A DNA stretch of 64,000 nucleotides. It comes from Takakia lepidozioides (taxonomy: Eukaryota; Streptophyta; Takakiopsida; Takakiales; Takakiaceae). The stretch is from the NCBI GenBank assembly GCA_030704615.1, contig CM060732.1, forward strand, positions 80,809,171-80,873,170. The letters are read 5' to 3'. Each line of letters opens with the position of its first letter. Within the stretch, counting starts at the first letter, position 1. The notes under the pieces were generated by a model. That model saw only the letters and a program-made list of their open reading frames with translations. It was not told the origin of the DNA and ran no database searches. The translations under genes and the position numbers were made by a program. This document shows positions 33,414 through 45,531 of this stretch, one piece after another.

Positions 33414-36400
33414 ATGCTTCTTCCCCTTTCCCACGCTGTGAAGACGAGAGGCATTGATGCCATGAATGTAGCAAGCTTAAACACAGTAATTGCAGGTTGT
33501 GTTTCTTGCCATGAGGATATCAGATCAATGAAACCAATGAAGAGAGCATTGCGGTGCAGTTCAGACAACCGCTGGTTGCAATTTCCCAGCGAAATTTTTT
33601 CGTTGAGATTCTGTACCGTGATTGTCAGACCTCTTTCTCCCACGACCCGGTTTGATCACGAAAATGCTTTTCTGCCATTTCAAAGGACAAACTCCAACGA
33701 GTGCGCGCGGTGGCGGGTCGGTTCGTTCTTCAGAAGAAGGTGTCATGGCCATTGTATGAATGTGAAGACCGTGAATGCCGTCGGGGCTCTCGAAGGAACT
33801 AGGTCCCGTGGTGGTGGCGATGGCTTCGATACAACCTGCTTATCAATCATGCAAGCCACTTTGGAGTCTATACGCTCTGCAGGTGTTATTGCCTGCCTCA
33901 GATCAGAGAGGTAGTCTTTGTGTCCCCCCAGACCTTCCATCCTTGTCCTCAACATTAGATTCTTGGCTAGTGCAACTGGATTGGATTAGATTGAGATGTC
34001 TGGAGACATTGGAGTTCAGCAATTATGTGACTGGAATGATTGCCTGTATGAACTGGCCAGTTCTCTCCAGGGTTCAGGGTTTTAGATCAGGAATCGCTAG
34101 GAAATGGTCTCGAGCTGAGTGAGATGTTACCGGATGCAGCGTGATCGCTGATGTGGTTATGGAAGAAACTGATTATGGCCTAGGAATCGGGCCCCTCTCT
34201 CTTTCTTGTTACATGTCGCTAAAAATGAATCCACTGTGTAGTTTTCTCTCAGCCGATTATATATCTTCCGTTGTCCAAATGCAACCGTTTGTTTGATAGT
34301 CCGGGAGTAGTCTCAAAGGGTTTTGGAAGGGCAGTGCAGATCTCGCACTGGGGGCTGGTCGGGCAGCACTTGATGGTGGAGTATCTGTGGTGAGTTGCTA
34401 AGTTGCCCTGATCTTCATTCTTTTTCTTCTAAAGGTAGCAGCTGGCATGTGGTTCTTTGTTATGGAGGATGAGACAATAACTGGTGCGCATGCATGTGAA
34501 CGAGTTGAAAAAGCTTTATAATGTCCAAGAGAGAGAGAGATATGTCTAGACATTCCTTGGACAGACAGTTCAGATAATGTTCTCATAAGACATTGTTTGC
34601 CATAGCCTTGTGGCCATACACCCTGGGCGGAAAAAGAGGGAACAGACACTACCTAATATTCAGGTGCTTGAAAATCTCCTCTACCCTTTCCTGCCAGGAC
34701 TTAGCCTGTGAACGGACGGTCTCACTTCCAAGAACTAGAGTCAATTACATGGGATTCAACTGACCCCACCATCTGACCTTGAACTCATTCAAGGGCGGTA
34801 TGACAACTCTCCCGAACAGCCACAGTAGCTGTTCTAGAGCTTGCTGACATTTCAGACAGTTCAGAGGGAGACACACAATGAGATTAACAGGCAAGGGTGC
34901 TGCTAGACAACATCTGAGTGGATGCTCACAGGAGAGAAACATGCCATAGAGGAATGCAAGGGTGATACAGTTGTGAGCAGTTTCTTCCAGCTGTGTGTAT
35001 GTTTGAGAGTGAGGGACAGGAAAGCAATCAGTAACCGGAAAAAATTCGTTCTAGGCTCACACCTCTCCTGGTTTCATGAGTTGATCCCTTCCATTGATAG
35101 CAAATTTGTTAGCTAAACTTTGGCATTTATGTAAGGTCCACCGTCTTGACACTTGGTTGTTCATTTGGCTGGGACTGATGTGGGCAATGGGTAGCTGGAG
35201 GTGACAATGACAACCCCAGGGGCTGTTAAGGTACTTTGCACCTCTCATTTCAACTTTCGGACCAAATCTTACATGGGTTGCTATGCTGGTTTTCAAGGTG
35301 CCCAGCAGAGTTGTGAATGTGTGTGAAGTGAGCAAAGGGAAATATGGAAACTTAATAACATCCATCGAGAGCCAAAGAGCTTGTGGGACAAGAAAATGCA
35401 ACAAACAAGAAGGCACTAGAAATCCACGCCAAAATTGGTGCACCCAATCAAGATCTGCTACCAAGCAGACACAAAGGCACTCCGCTGGAGGCCGAAAGGG
35501 CCCAAGGGACACCTGTAAAACATGCACAGAGAGAGAAAGAGAATTGATGCCCTCAAAAGTCCAGTAGGGTGTATTGGTGGTTCACCTGCAAATGCTGATG
35601 TCTGTATCAGTTATTGTGTTGGGATTGCCTTCGCCCTTTGACATTTCACTCTCTGCAAATGGTGTCACTGTTCTGTGGACAGGTCATTCAGAGACTCATG
35701 CTAGAATATCCATCAGCAAATATCGGGGTATTACTTTCCTTTCTCTTTGTTAAGATGTGAATTGCTATCAGGACTATTTTCGCTTTGAAATCACCTGCTT
35801 GCCTTCAATAATCATGCTGCTCTTTGGAACTCTTGCATTGTTGACAAACTTATCAATTGGCTTTCTCTCACTCACCCCAGTAACTACGAGAATCACAGGA
35901 CAGCAGAACTTATTTCAGCGTCTCAGGGTTTCAGGCAGGTACAGTGCTGACAAGGGAGGAGGCAGAAAAAGCCAAAGAAGCAGGGGCTAAATTTCTCATG
36001 AGTCCGGTCGCCATCCAGGTGCAGCAGTGCCACCAACACTGAACATCATTTTCTCTTATTGTGTCATCTCTCCAGCTTCGTAGAGGATGTACATTATCTT
36101 TGGCATCCAGTTTTGGTATCCAATTCAATTGTTCTTTGTTTCTGTCCTTGTTTGTTGTCCAGATACATTTGTGGCGGGATCAGACATGTCTTTTTCAATC
36201 AGTAGAAGGTCTTATTGCAGGACAAATCCATTACAGCTGCAAAGGCTTGTCTTTAATCACAGTAATCTACCTACTATCAATGGGATTGCAGCTAGCAACT
36301 CGGACTGCCATTAGCTTGTGAGATTTTGAGGATTCAAGGAATCATCATCATTGCAAGGAACGGGAGGCTTAAGTTTGTCAGTTCATTTGTTGTAGGAAAT

Positions 36401-37990
36401 TGTACTTGCACACAACAATGGGCCTGTTCTCTTCATCCCTGGGGCCATGACTCCAACTGAGGTGAGTGTCTCTGCGAGCCATTTTTCTTCTCTTGTTATT
36501 ACAATTGCAAACGGACGCCCTGAATTTGTCTCGTGTGCTCAGCTGTGTTGGGTGCTGGTTTTTCTGTGCTCTGCAAATACTGGTAACAATGTACCCTTGA
36601 GGGTATAGTTCCCCTCATATACTGAACCTCATGGAGCCTCTCATGAGTTGAATAGCAAGGTTTGAAACTTAGTCCAGGAATTGCCATAGCACTTGCACAC
36701 AACCAACAGGGGATATGGTGTTTATTTGAGGGCTCCATATGAATCGTAGTAGTAAAACCAGAATATCTACTGTAGTGACCTTCCTGAATACGTGTGTGAA
36801 AGGTGGCTGTAGTTCCATTGTGTCATTCGCATTGTGGAGAACAAAGTGTGTAGAGGCTAGGCACAAGAGAGAGAGGAAGAAGGAAAGGAAAGAAAAAAAC
36901 GTATTTTGTCCATGGGAGGCAATGACATCAAAAGGGGAACACTGGGAGCCTCTGTTGTTCTAGGGTGCCTACATGGGGTAACCTCCAACATAGGCATATA
37001 CCCATGACCACCTTGCCCCACAGCATCCTAACCACTAGGCTATCTATCTGAAGCAGGAACTTTGTGTTCACGGTTGAAATGGTTAACATGCCCGTATTTT
37101 TGCAGGTATTGACTGCATTCAATTGGGGCGCATCAACTGTGAAGGTATTGAGTGTCTCCATTCAAGTGACTGCACTGCAGAAATTCTTAGTGAAACTTCA
37201 GAAGCAGCAACTTAAAAGACATAGCAAGAACTCTGGATTCAGCACAATTGTATGTTCGATGGTTATACTAAGCATAAACTAACCTTCCTGTGCAGATATA
37301 TCCAATGTCACTTATTGGAGGTGTTCAATATGTCAGGACGCTGAGGAAGCCATTCTCACACATACCTCTGATTGCCTCCAATGGTGTTGGCTTGGGTGAG
37401 TGAAGCACTGTCAGAAGTATGCCCAGTGTCTGTTACTGCTCTTGTCTTGCTGAGCATTCTTCACTACGGTACATGTTCTGAGGATTCAATGAAGCTCGAG
37501 CAGATCACATTCGATTCCAGTCTATACAGGTCCATGAGGGTGTGAGCAAGAATATAGCTGCTGCACTTGATGTAGCTATGTGCAATTGATAGAGGCAACA
37601 GATGTGCTGTGGTAAATCCTCAGGCCTTCAACTATTGACAGCTCAACTACCAGAAAGGCCAGCAGCCAGGCATTTTACACCTTGGTTTTGAGGGTTGAAT
37701 TCCAGGGGTGAGCAGGAGGCCCATCTTTAGTCATGGTTAATTCAGTATGTCGGGTGAAATTATTTGTTCTTATTGCAGATATGGTGGAGTCATACATACA
37801 TGCAGGTGCAATGGCAGTGGTTTTGTCTGATGCTATTTTCAGTAGAAGTGCCATGGACACCCATGATTTCAACCAAATCAAAAGGCAAGCCCAGGTTGCA
37901 GCTTTGAAGGGTTCTGCAGCAGCTACCCAAGAATCTCATCCTTCTCAGCGAAAGCCGTTGAAGGGAGTGCTTAACGACTTTGAGATCTGA
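33414..37990 (+). CDS. KDPG/KHG aldolase-like class I aldolase, 9 exons
   Basis: Exons: 33414-33910, 34335-34389, 35195-35230, 35683-35727, 35935-36018, 36396-36461, 37106-37144, 37296-37395, 37779-37990. All junctions are GT-AG and the phases close to 377 residues. The first 140 or so residues are Ser/Arg-rich, possibly an organelle transit peptide; ATG 33462 is an alternative start. The aldolase core follows: IRSAGVIACLR, AALDGGVSV, LEVTMTTPG (catalytic Glu), AGTVLTREEAEKAKEAGAKF, FIPGAMTPTE, WGASTVK (Schiff-base Lys) and ASNGVGL. The family cleaves 2-keto-3-deoxy-6-phosphogluconate in the Entner-Doudoroff route. The residue four after the catalytic Glu is Thr, where the E. coli enzyme has Arg, so the substrate may differ. 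Intron 6 holds a SINE-like insertion. Confidence 0.9.
36897..37060 (-). mobile_element. SINE-like tRNA-derived sequence in an aldolase intron
   Basis: Read on the minus strand, tagcctagtggttaggatgc is a good tRNA A box. It is followed by ggtcatgggtatatgcc, a degraded B box, and ends in a T-rich tail (about 36884-36900). It is distinct from the SINE family at 20899 and 44828. No target duplication was found. Confidence 0.4.
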
Positions 37991-40591
37991 AATGGCATGT
38001 AAACTGCACAAGTAAGCAGGACGTGTCAGCTGAAAGCAGTGCTAATGGTAGGGAAAGTGGAATGAAGACATTGTACAGTCCTGGGGTACTAGCTCTCGCC
38101 ATGGTGTTATGAGTCCAATTATTTGCATATGTGCCAAGTCTATCTCAACCACTGGAAATGTCAATGACTTGAATGGTTCCATTCATTGCTTGGTGTGATT
38201 CTTTGGCAAAGACATACCCTTGAAGGCATAGGAAAGAGTGACGTGAAAAAAACGAAAAATCGCTAAAACTAACCTTCCTGGACTGAGCATACTCTTTGTG
38301 AGGACATATTCTTTCCAGGAAACTAATCCCACCTCCAACAGGTCGTGAGGTTTCCGCCTCCAGGGTATAATCTAACTCAGCAAGATATATTCGTTTTTCT
38401 TGTCAGGCTGACAATAGTACGTTACAGGAAATTCGTTGTTGATTAAACAGGCCAGTCATACTAGAAAGCGCACTCTTTCTGTGGTACTATAGCCCTTTAG
38501 CTTGCACAGTTTTAAGAAAAAGGAAATACAGACTGAGGATGGATCTGTGTGTGGTTGACCCTTGATATCCTTGTGGCATGGCCTGGCATGTTACCAGATT
38601 GTGCAGTTCAAGTTCCACTTGGTTTGGATTCAGGAATACAACCATTTGGTGAGGAGCTGTCGATGCTGTATTACCTCTGTGTGGTTGGGTTCCCGTAGCT
38701 CTGCTCTATTCAACTGTCCTAGTGCTATTGATGGGTAAAGTTGGTAAACTTCTCCCCTCGAATCTCACACAGCTGCCAGAAGGTCAGTCAATTGTTAGTC
38801 AGAAGGTCGATTGGGCTTTGGAGTGTGAAATTTAAGAGCGATAGTAACTGCACCACAATTGACAGCTTCACCAACATCTTCAAGAAAAGAGAGGTTATCA
38901 GTGTCCAGCATAAAATATAGTCTTGTGGCACCCACTAGATTTTCACGCAGTAGGGTATGGAGCTGGTCCATGAAGAAGTGGTTGAAATCTTACTAATCAT
39001 GGATTTTCTTCTAAGCCCATAGTTCTCAACATCCCTTGTATGACCTCTGTTCCTCTTGAAATTCTGGTTGTCAACACTGAAACAGAACTTGTGTAATTTG
39101 AATTGCAGCTGCTGAAAATTTAACCCCTCTTGTTGTTGATGCAGAATTTGACTGTCAATCTGAACTTTGAAGGCGTTGCTGTAATGAAAACAGCATCAGA
39201 GCTTGCTATGGCCAAGGAAATGTCCACTAGCCAGCTGAAAGCCATTCCATTTGTGCACACATTGTGGGGTCAGTGGACCAGTTGGGTGTTTTCCATGGGT
39301 AATGCCTTTATGGAATCAAGCTGATTCAGACTGATCTACTCCGCCTCAAGAGTATACATCCTGGGAAAGCACTGCACGGGCCTCATTCCTTTGTTTGGTG
39401 GAGTGTGCTCCCTGTGTACATATGATCACTTGCAATGTGAACAGCGAGTGGCTCTGTAAGAGGCCTTGTGGGACAGTGTCTAGCTGGAGTTATATCGAAG
39501 CTAATACATGCTCCATCTTCTTTGGGGACTTCCTTATTTGGATCTCAATTTTGTGCCAGAAGATGTTGTAGCATGATCATGTCCATACAAATTGAATTAG
39601 GCTTTGTTTTACAATAATGACAGTTCCCTTACCAAAGACTGGTGTTTGAGCCTTCCACGATTCATTGTAGTGGCCCAATCCTGCATATGCTCTAAATGTG
39701 GTCACATGAGGGAAGGAACTGTGGTTAGCATGGTACAAGGTCAACCCTGAGTTATCAGGAGGATATGTGAGATAATCATCTAAGAAACAATAGTAGTAAA
39801 CTAATGTGAACCTTTCCTAGTCTTTCTGATTTTTCTCTGTTTCATACTTTGGTCAGGCTTACAGCTGTCATATGAGGCGATAGATAAACTGTGGCTTTGC
39901 CATTGCTGGCAGGTTCCCCCAAGAAACAAGGAGCAGGGGGCGAGCATTCAAACAGCATGTCAATGCACATTATGGGTAGCCTTCGTGGGGCAGCCATTGG
40001 TTCATAGTACAGAAGGGCAATTGGTGGAGGCTCTGGCATCAAACAGACTAAAAACCTAGACTGTGTCAGTTTGTAATTTGCAGTTCATTACAAACATGCA
40101 CTTCTGCTTTTGTGGGAGTTTTTCCCAGTAGGTCAAGTAGAAAGTTTGTGCCTGAGGCTGTTCCTTCAAAGGGCCTGTTTCACTTCTACACGTAACTATT
40201 TCATTGATCTTATAAAGTGGATTCAGAGAGGACGACCAGACCAATTGAGGAGGATAAGACCTTTTGAGGTGGCATAAGTATATTCTTTTGAGCTGTACAG
40301 ATGTAAACTTTGAGGGAATATTGGTGTTTGTGGATTTGAATGCAATCTCACAAGCCTGTAATTGGGTCAGGAACCCAGTCTTTCTGTTTGAGCGTTGTCC
40401 GTGTTTTGCAGCGTTCTTGGACGGCAGCTTCGCACTCTGTGCAATAAACAGCACACCTCCAATGTACGGATGCATGCCTTTGAGTCAAGATAGTCCAGTC
40501 CAGTCCTGCATTGGTACTTTCAACTTCACTATTTGCTTACAAAACTTCCGGCCTATATGAACCTTCAATAGTCACGTGCATATTGCTCCTC
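37991..40591. other. Intergenic; one unassigned exon-like frame
   Basis: 39154-39324 (plus) follows a good acceptor (ttgttgatgcag) and reads NLTVNLNFEGVAVMKTASEL onward, but the family is unknown and no partner exon was found. The remainder, including the flank downstream of the antisense PPR gene (40056-40590), shows no recognisable gene. Confidence 0.35.
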
Positions 40592-42868
40592 TCACCAATA
40601 ATCCCCGCAAGAACAAACCCCATCTTGGAAGTGGTGGAAGCGGTTGGCATCCCGTACAATAACTGCACGCCCAACAATCTTCGAGATGAACTTGGTGGCA
40701 GTGTGGCAGTGACCACACACGCGAAGGTTTTTGATAATGTGGATGGGCATCCCAGCGGGTGTGCTAATCAACCCAAAAGCAATGGCCAGCTTCTCACTGT
40801 GGGTGCAAAGAGAAAATTCCTTTTGCTCCTCCCCAACTTCACGCAATACAAAACGCATGTCAGGCAAGTACCCTGCCTCCTTCATCTGCCAAGACAATCT
40901 CTTCAGCTCTGCATGGATTTCCTCAATTTGTGGATGCAGATTGTCGTCTACCATGAATGTATGCACCTGATTGTCCACCTCGATGCAGCAGTGCCCTGGC
41001 TCTTTTTGTACACCTCTGTCCTGCATCATTGTCCTCACCTTTGCTGCATCGTCCCACCTGCCAGCAGCAGCATAGATGTTCGATAGTGACACAGAAGTTG
41101 CTGCATTCTGTGGATTCCACTTGAGAAGGCATCTTGCTGCACGTTCAGCCACTTCCATGTTACCATGAACTCTGGAGGCCCCAAGCAACGCCCCCCACAC
41201 TGCAGCACCTGGTTCAACTTGCATCTTGTTAATTAAGTCCTCTGCCGCATACAATCGGCCTGCACGGCCAAGAAGGTCCACCATGCAGCCAACATGCTCC
41301 ACAGTGGGAGTGAGGCCAAAATCTCGACTCATGGAGTCAAAGTAGTGGCAGCCTTCATCAACTAGGCCCACATGGCTACATGCAGAGAGAACACATGTAA
41401 AGGTGATAGGATTTGGCTTCAATCCTTCCTCTTGCATTTCTTCAAATAGTTGCAGGGCCTCCATACCACACCCATGCTGTGCATATCCTACAATCATTGC
41501 ACTCCATGAGACCACATTTCGTTCAGCCATGTTGTCAAACACTTTCCGTGCATCCTTCATGCTCCCACATTTGGCATACATGTCAGAAAGGGCCGTCTCC
41601 ACAATGATCTCTGGTGCAATTCCAGCTTTAATGATGTCAGCATGGATTTCTTTGCCCTTTTCCAGGGCTGCCATGCTGGCACATGCATTGAGGGCGCAAA
41701 CGAATGTGACCCTGTTGGGCGTCACCCCTGCCTGCTTCATTCCCTCATAAGTAACCAACGCCTCCCTACCGCATCCATGCTGAGCATATCCTGCAATCAC
41801 CGCATTCCATGGGACCACATTTGGCTTCAACCCTGCCTGTTGCATTTGTTCAAGGAGTTGCAGGGCCTCCCTACCACACCCATGCTGTGCATATCCTGCG
41901 ATCATTGCACTCCATGAGACAACGTCTCGTTCAGCCATATTGTCAAATACTTCACGCGCATCCGTCAAGCTCCCACATTTGGAATACATGTCAACAAGGG
42001 TATTTTCTAAAATTACACATGTCCTAATTCCAGCGTTGATAACAGAAGCATGGACCTCTTTGCCCTTTTCCAGAGCTGCCATAGTGGCACATGCCTTGAG
42101 AACAGAAACAAATGTGACCTCGTTGGCTTTTACCCCTTTCCCTATCATTTCCTCATATAGCTCCAAGGCCTCCTTGCCGCACCCTTGCTGGACATATCCC
42201 GCAATCATGGCGCTCCACGAGACCACGTTTCGTTCAACCATACTATCAAACCCATGACGTGCATCCTTTATGTTCCCGCATTTGGCATACATGTTGACAA
42301 GGGCAGTCTCCAAAATGATGTCTGGTGTAATTCTAGCTTTGATGATGTGATCATGGACCTCTTTGCCCTTTTCCAGGATTCCTAGGCTGGCACACGCATT
42401 GAGAACACAAACGAATGTGACCTCGTTGGCCACCACCCCTTCGTGTATCATTTGCTCATAGGTTTCCAGAGCCTCCCTACCACACCCATGCTTGGCATAT
42501 CCCGCAATCAGTACATTCCACGTATAAACATCTCGTTCAGGCATGTTGTCAAAAACGAGTCGAGCATCTACCACACTTCCACACTTGGCATACATGTTGA
42601 CAAGACTGGTAAGTAGAAAAATGTCTGGCTTGAATCCACTTTGGATAATGTGGTTGTGCACCTGCTTTCCCTCTGCTAGGCCTTTCCTCTTGATGCACTC
42701 CTGGAAGAGACAGACATAAGTATTGGAGTCTGCCAAAATGCCTCCTTGGTTCAGAATATGCAGCGCCTTTTTCAGTTGTCCTGCCTTGCAAAGTGTCCTC
42801 ACATGCGCTGGAGAGGCAGAAGAGTTGTTGTTGACTCCTGCTCTTGGTCCTCTTTCAGTAGTGGCCAT
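40592..42868 (-). CDS. PLS-DYW PPR protein (predicted organellar RNA editing factor)
   Basis: An intronless 758-residue protein; the first in-frame ATG is at 42868 ([11 protein letters not shown]). Many PPR motifs follow: [57 protein letters not shown] and E+ motifs come next, then a complete DYW domain: [10 protein letters not shown] (zinc and catalytic HxE), [10 protein letters not shown] (CxxCH), RDANRFHHF and the exact C-terminus CSCGDYW. DYW domains are cytidine deaminases performing C-to-U editing of organellar transcripts; the PPR array selects the site. It is a paralogue of the gene at 28650-30791. The open frame extends upstream to 42907 without ATG, suggesting loss of the ancestral start. 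Confidence 0.95.
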   Translation of the reverse strand: MATTERGPRAGVNNNSSASPAHVRTLCKAGQLKKALHILNQGGILADSNTYVCLFQECIKRKGLAEGKQVHNHIIQSGFKPDIFLLTSLVNMYAKCGSVVDARLVFDNMPERDVYTWNVLIAGYAKHGCGREALETYEQMIHEGVVANEVTFVCVLNACASLGILEKGKEVHDHIIKARITPDIILETALVNMYAKCGNIKDARHGFDSMVERNVVSWSAMIAGYVQQGCGKEALELYEEMIGKGVKANEVTFVSVLKACATMAALEKGKEVHASVINAGIRTCVILENTLVDMYSKCGSLTDAREVFDNMAERDVVSWSAMIAGYAQHGCGREALQLLEQMQQAGLKPNVVPWNAVIAGYAQHGCGREALVTYEGMKQAGVTPNRVTFVCALNACASMAALEKGKEIHADIIKAGIAPEIIVETALSDMYAKCGSMKDARKVFDNMAERNVVSWSAMIVGYAQHGCGMEALQLFEEMQEEGLKPNPITFTCVLSACSHVGLVDEGCHYFDSMSRDFGLTPTVEHVGCMVDLLGRAGRLYAAEDLINKMQVEPGAAVWGALLGASRVHGNMEVAERAARCLLKWNPQNAATSVSLSNIYAAAGRWDDAAKVRTMMQDRGVQKEPGHCCIEVDNQVHTFMVDDNLHPQIEEIHAELKRLSWQMKEAGYLPDMRFVLREVGEEQKEFSLCTHSEKLAIAFGLISTPAGMPIHIIKNLRVCGHCHTATKFISKIVGRAVIVRDANRFHHFQDGVCSCGDYW

Positions 42869-43330
42869 GGTGGCAGTGCCTGACTCAAACAAATGTGCCT
42901 GGTTCAACCATGCATTCCTGCATAACTCAAAACTCTTGATTTACAAACCTTGACCCTCAAACTCAAACATAGCTTGCAAAGCTCCTATATACTTTCATGG
43001 AAGACCTCTCAATGAGGACAGGATCCTTACTACATATCAGCAGGGTTTTCTGGATTGGTAGATGCGTGAAAGCTTCCATTGCTTCTTCATCTCTGATGTG
43101 AGATAATAGGCATTTCACCCAACAAAACATCTATGATCTGTTGTCCAAGGCACCGTAACAGTAAGCCAACTAAGGTTGTGCAGGTCGTCCTTCACACAAC
43201 AAACAACAAATGACGCGTAGGGAGACTCGGTGAGTGGCAAGACTGCATACTGCAGTGACCCTGGAGAAAATCTAAAATCCACGAGACATTTCTCAGAAAC
43301 TACATTATGCTATTCTCCACAATTGCAAAT
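42869..43330. other. Upstream flank of the DYW gene; no other gene
   Basis: Leader and promoter side of the antisense PPR-DYW gene. No coding sequence or repeat is recognised. Confidence 0.4.
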
Positions 43331-43675
43331 TTAGAAGACAGGATATTCAGACCTCTCTGCAAAACGATCCACTTTCTTACCCGCAAGATTGACGCCAACC
43401 ACGGATTCTCCAAGCCCAGAACCTCAGCTGAAATGTGAGCATCATTACACTCCATCACAGCCAAGCTGCATCATCAGGGATGCATCGGCGGGCGTTGCTA
43501 TACCAGCAGCAGCAAAATCAACGACCGGAACTCTCCCCAGCTGCTTGGTTTGTCTCACGTCGCACAGAGCAGCAATTTGCTTGGCAAACTGCAAAACCTC
43601 GTCCTCCTCCATAGTCTGACTTTCGAATGTCTCCCAAGATCGCCCTCATCTCTCTCACACTCCCTGCTTCTCCTC
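43331..43675 (-). pseudogene. PDX1: PDX1 (pyridoxal 5'-phosphate synthase) pseudogene fragment
   Basis: The minus strand carries C-terminal PDX1 blocks in order but in shifted frames: [65 protein letters not shown], then GSGLGESVVGVNLAGKKVDR and FAERSEYPVF before TAA (43331-43333). The segment between CDGV and GSGLGES (the VGSGIFKS region of functional PDX1) is deleted. A frameshift precedes EDEVLQF. No introns interrupt the blocks, so a retrocopy or a truncated duplicate are both possible. PDX1 condenses pentose and triose phosphates in vitamin B6 synthesis. Confidence 0.8.
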
Positions 43676-43800
43676 TGCTCCTCCCCCTCCCTCTCTCACC
43701 TACCTTAACCCTACACTGCACCCTGGTTAATTGTTACACCTGAGGCTGAGGAGCATCTGAGGTTAACACTTAACACCTTAGTATAGAAAATAAAGATATG

Positions 43801-44446
43801 TATATATGCTTCTCATTGTTGAATAATTGGGAGTTTAATGCTCACATGTGACCCATGCACGGACGTGGGGTACCCATGGGTGGTCCCGCCACGACCCATG
43901 ACCCTGCCGGGGCTCTGCCGCGCATAGGGTCCGCAGGCCTGACCCTAGGCGGGGCTTGGGCGGTTTTCTAGGTTAACAGATAAAAATGTTGATTACAATA
44001 ATATGTAGTGGGTAGTGTGGTGGTTGGGCGCATTGGGTGTACCCTTGAGGTTATGGGTTCAGCTTTGGCTGTGCCAATTATGCATTAATGATGGTTCCGG
44101 TTGGTGTTGCAATTGTATTAATATGATTTTTTTTTTTATGGGCGAGTTTTCACGCAAAAAATTCTAAGTCCCGTGGGCGGGTGGGTTGCGGCGCGACTAG
44201 CAGACCGTTCTGTTGGACCCAAGACGTCCAACCCGCGAGTAGACTCGCGACCCGACCTTGCAGCGCCTACCCTCGAGCAGACCCGACCTAACCTGTCAGC
44301 AGACCTTGAGCAGACCCGACTTGCCAAGAGAAAACCCGGACCTGCCGGGTGACCGCGGGTGCGCTCGACATCTGTGCATGGGCCGGCTGCTTGGCTCACG
44401 CGTGAGCCTTAAACTCCCAATTATTCAAAAATGAGAGGCTATATAT
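43801..44446. mobile_element. Inverted-repeat DNA transposon, non-autonomous, possibly hAT-like
   Basis: Long terminal inverted repeats are visible: tctcattgttgaataattgg at 43811 with gagtttaatgctcac, versus its complement gtgagccttaaactcccaat ... aaaatgagaggc at 44402-44440. Inside both ends are GC-rich copies of cccatgcac and acccg words. The flanks are TA repeats, so the target duplication cannot be read. A tRNA-like stretch with a T run (43996-44145) may be a nested SINE. No transposase is encoded. Confidence 0.6.
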
Positions 44447-44582
44447 ATATATATATTTGGAGGTGGGAGCACTATTGTATTAGAGAATGGGCCGCGTTGG
44501 CCGAGTTGGCCGATTCTGCCTGTAAGCGGCCTTTGGGCGAACCCTATGGCCGCGCACAGGGCAGAATCGGCCCGTTCACTTG

Positions 44583-44792
44583 GTTAAAAGCAAGTGTGAG
44601 GGATTCTCGTCGCTATGTGGCGCAATATGATTGAGTTTCAATTATCCCATATCGATTGCCCAGATTCAGAGCCCCGGAGAGGATAGAAGTGTTAAAAGCA
44701 AGTGTGAGGGATTCTCGCCGCTACGGAGCGCAATACGATTGAGTTTCAATTCATATCGATTGCCCAGATTTAGAGCCCCGGAGAGGATAGAA
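44583..44792. repeat. 108-bp tandem duplication with an inverted partner at about 45120-45150
   Basis: Units 44583-44690 and 44691-44792 share gttaaaagcaagtgtgaggg, gcgcaatacgattgagtttc and gccccggagaggatagaa; the second has a 6-bp deletion. A similar sequence lies in inverse orientation at about 45120-45150 (reverse complement gttaaaagcaggtgtggcgg), suggesting ends of an inverted-repeat element that contains the SINE. Confidence 0.75.
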
Positions 44793-44827
44793 AGGGGGCG
44801 AGCCTCAGGGGAATGTGGGTGGGTTCA

Positions 44828-45009
44828 GACAACCAGCATGTAGCCCAGTGGTAATGGGCACATACCACGTTGGATGTGGTTGTGGGTTCAAACCACGGTC
44901 TGGTGTGTCATGAAGGTGTCCACCTTTCAGCTGGAAGGCACTAGCCCTTCTGGTGAAGTGACACCATAAGTTACCTTCCCTTAGGGAGGCGTCAGACTTT
45001 TACTTTTTT
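44828..45009 (+). mobile_element. tRNA-derived SINE, copy 2, with 11-bp target duplication
   Basis: A box (tgtagcccagtggtaatggg at 44839-44858) and B box (ggttcaaacc at 44885-44894) match copy 1. The body is about 180 bp and ends in a T-rich tail (cttttactttttt). The direct repeat gggtgggttca occurs at 44817-44827 and 45010-45020, a perfect target duplication that fixes the element ends. Confidence 0.93.
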
Positions 45010-45233
45010 GGGTGGGTTCATGGCTGATGACAGGGGCCTTGGTGGTAGGTTTGCGGTCCTCTGTGCGGCCATCCCTGCCCATTCTGCCCTGGGCCTTAGA
45101 ATTAGGCTGAAAAAGTGGCAGAATCCGCCACACCTGCTTTTAACGGGAACATCTTGGATTACGGGAACGTCATGAGAGGCGTACTACAGTAAGAGAATGA
45201 GTAATAACAATGTCACACCTCAAAACTAAATGA

Positions 45234-45305
45234 GGGGCACTGCGAGAATCGAACTCGCGACCTCTTGCACCCAAAGCAAGAATCATACCACTAGACCAAG
45301 TGCCC
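45234..45305 (-). tRNA. tRNA-Pro(UGG)
   Basis: The 72-nt minus-strand gene folds into a full cloverleaf. The acceptor stem is GGGCACT/AGTGCCC, the anticodon stem CTTGC/GCAAG with loop TTTGGGT (anticodon TGG), and the T arm GCGAG-TTCGATT-CTCGC. No intron is present. A TTTT pol III terminator lies about 10 nt downstream (complement at about 45221-45224). Confidence 0.97.
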
Positions 45306-45531
45306 TTACATAATGTAAACTGAATTGTTTTAAAATAAAAAGTAGACTTGGGTTACTTTCATGACATGCCTCCCTTGTGAGCTTGTGCTAGTCTCAGTGA
45401 GGGCAAATGGACCTGTTTGTTTTGGGAGGGTTTTCTTCGCGCTTGCGTAGGCAGGAAGATCGGAAGCACAGTTAGTTAGGCACGCAGTTGAAGTAATCTG
45501 AGCAGACAGATGTTGGAAGACTGTTTGTAAG

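Noticed and set aside
43996-44145. Third SINE candidate with weak A/B boxes and a T run
   Set aside because: Boxes match poorly and no target duplication is visible, so it is mentioned only within the larger TIR element.
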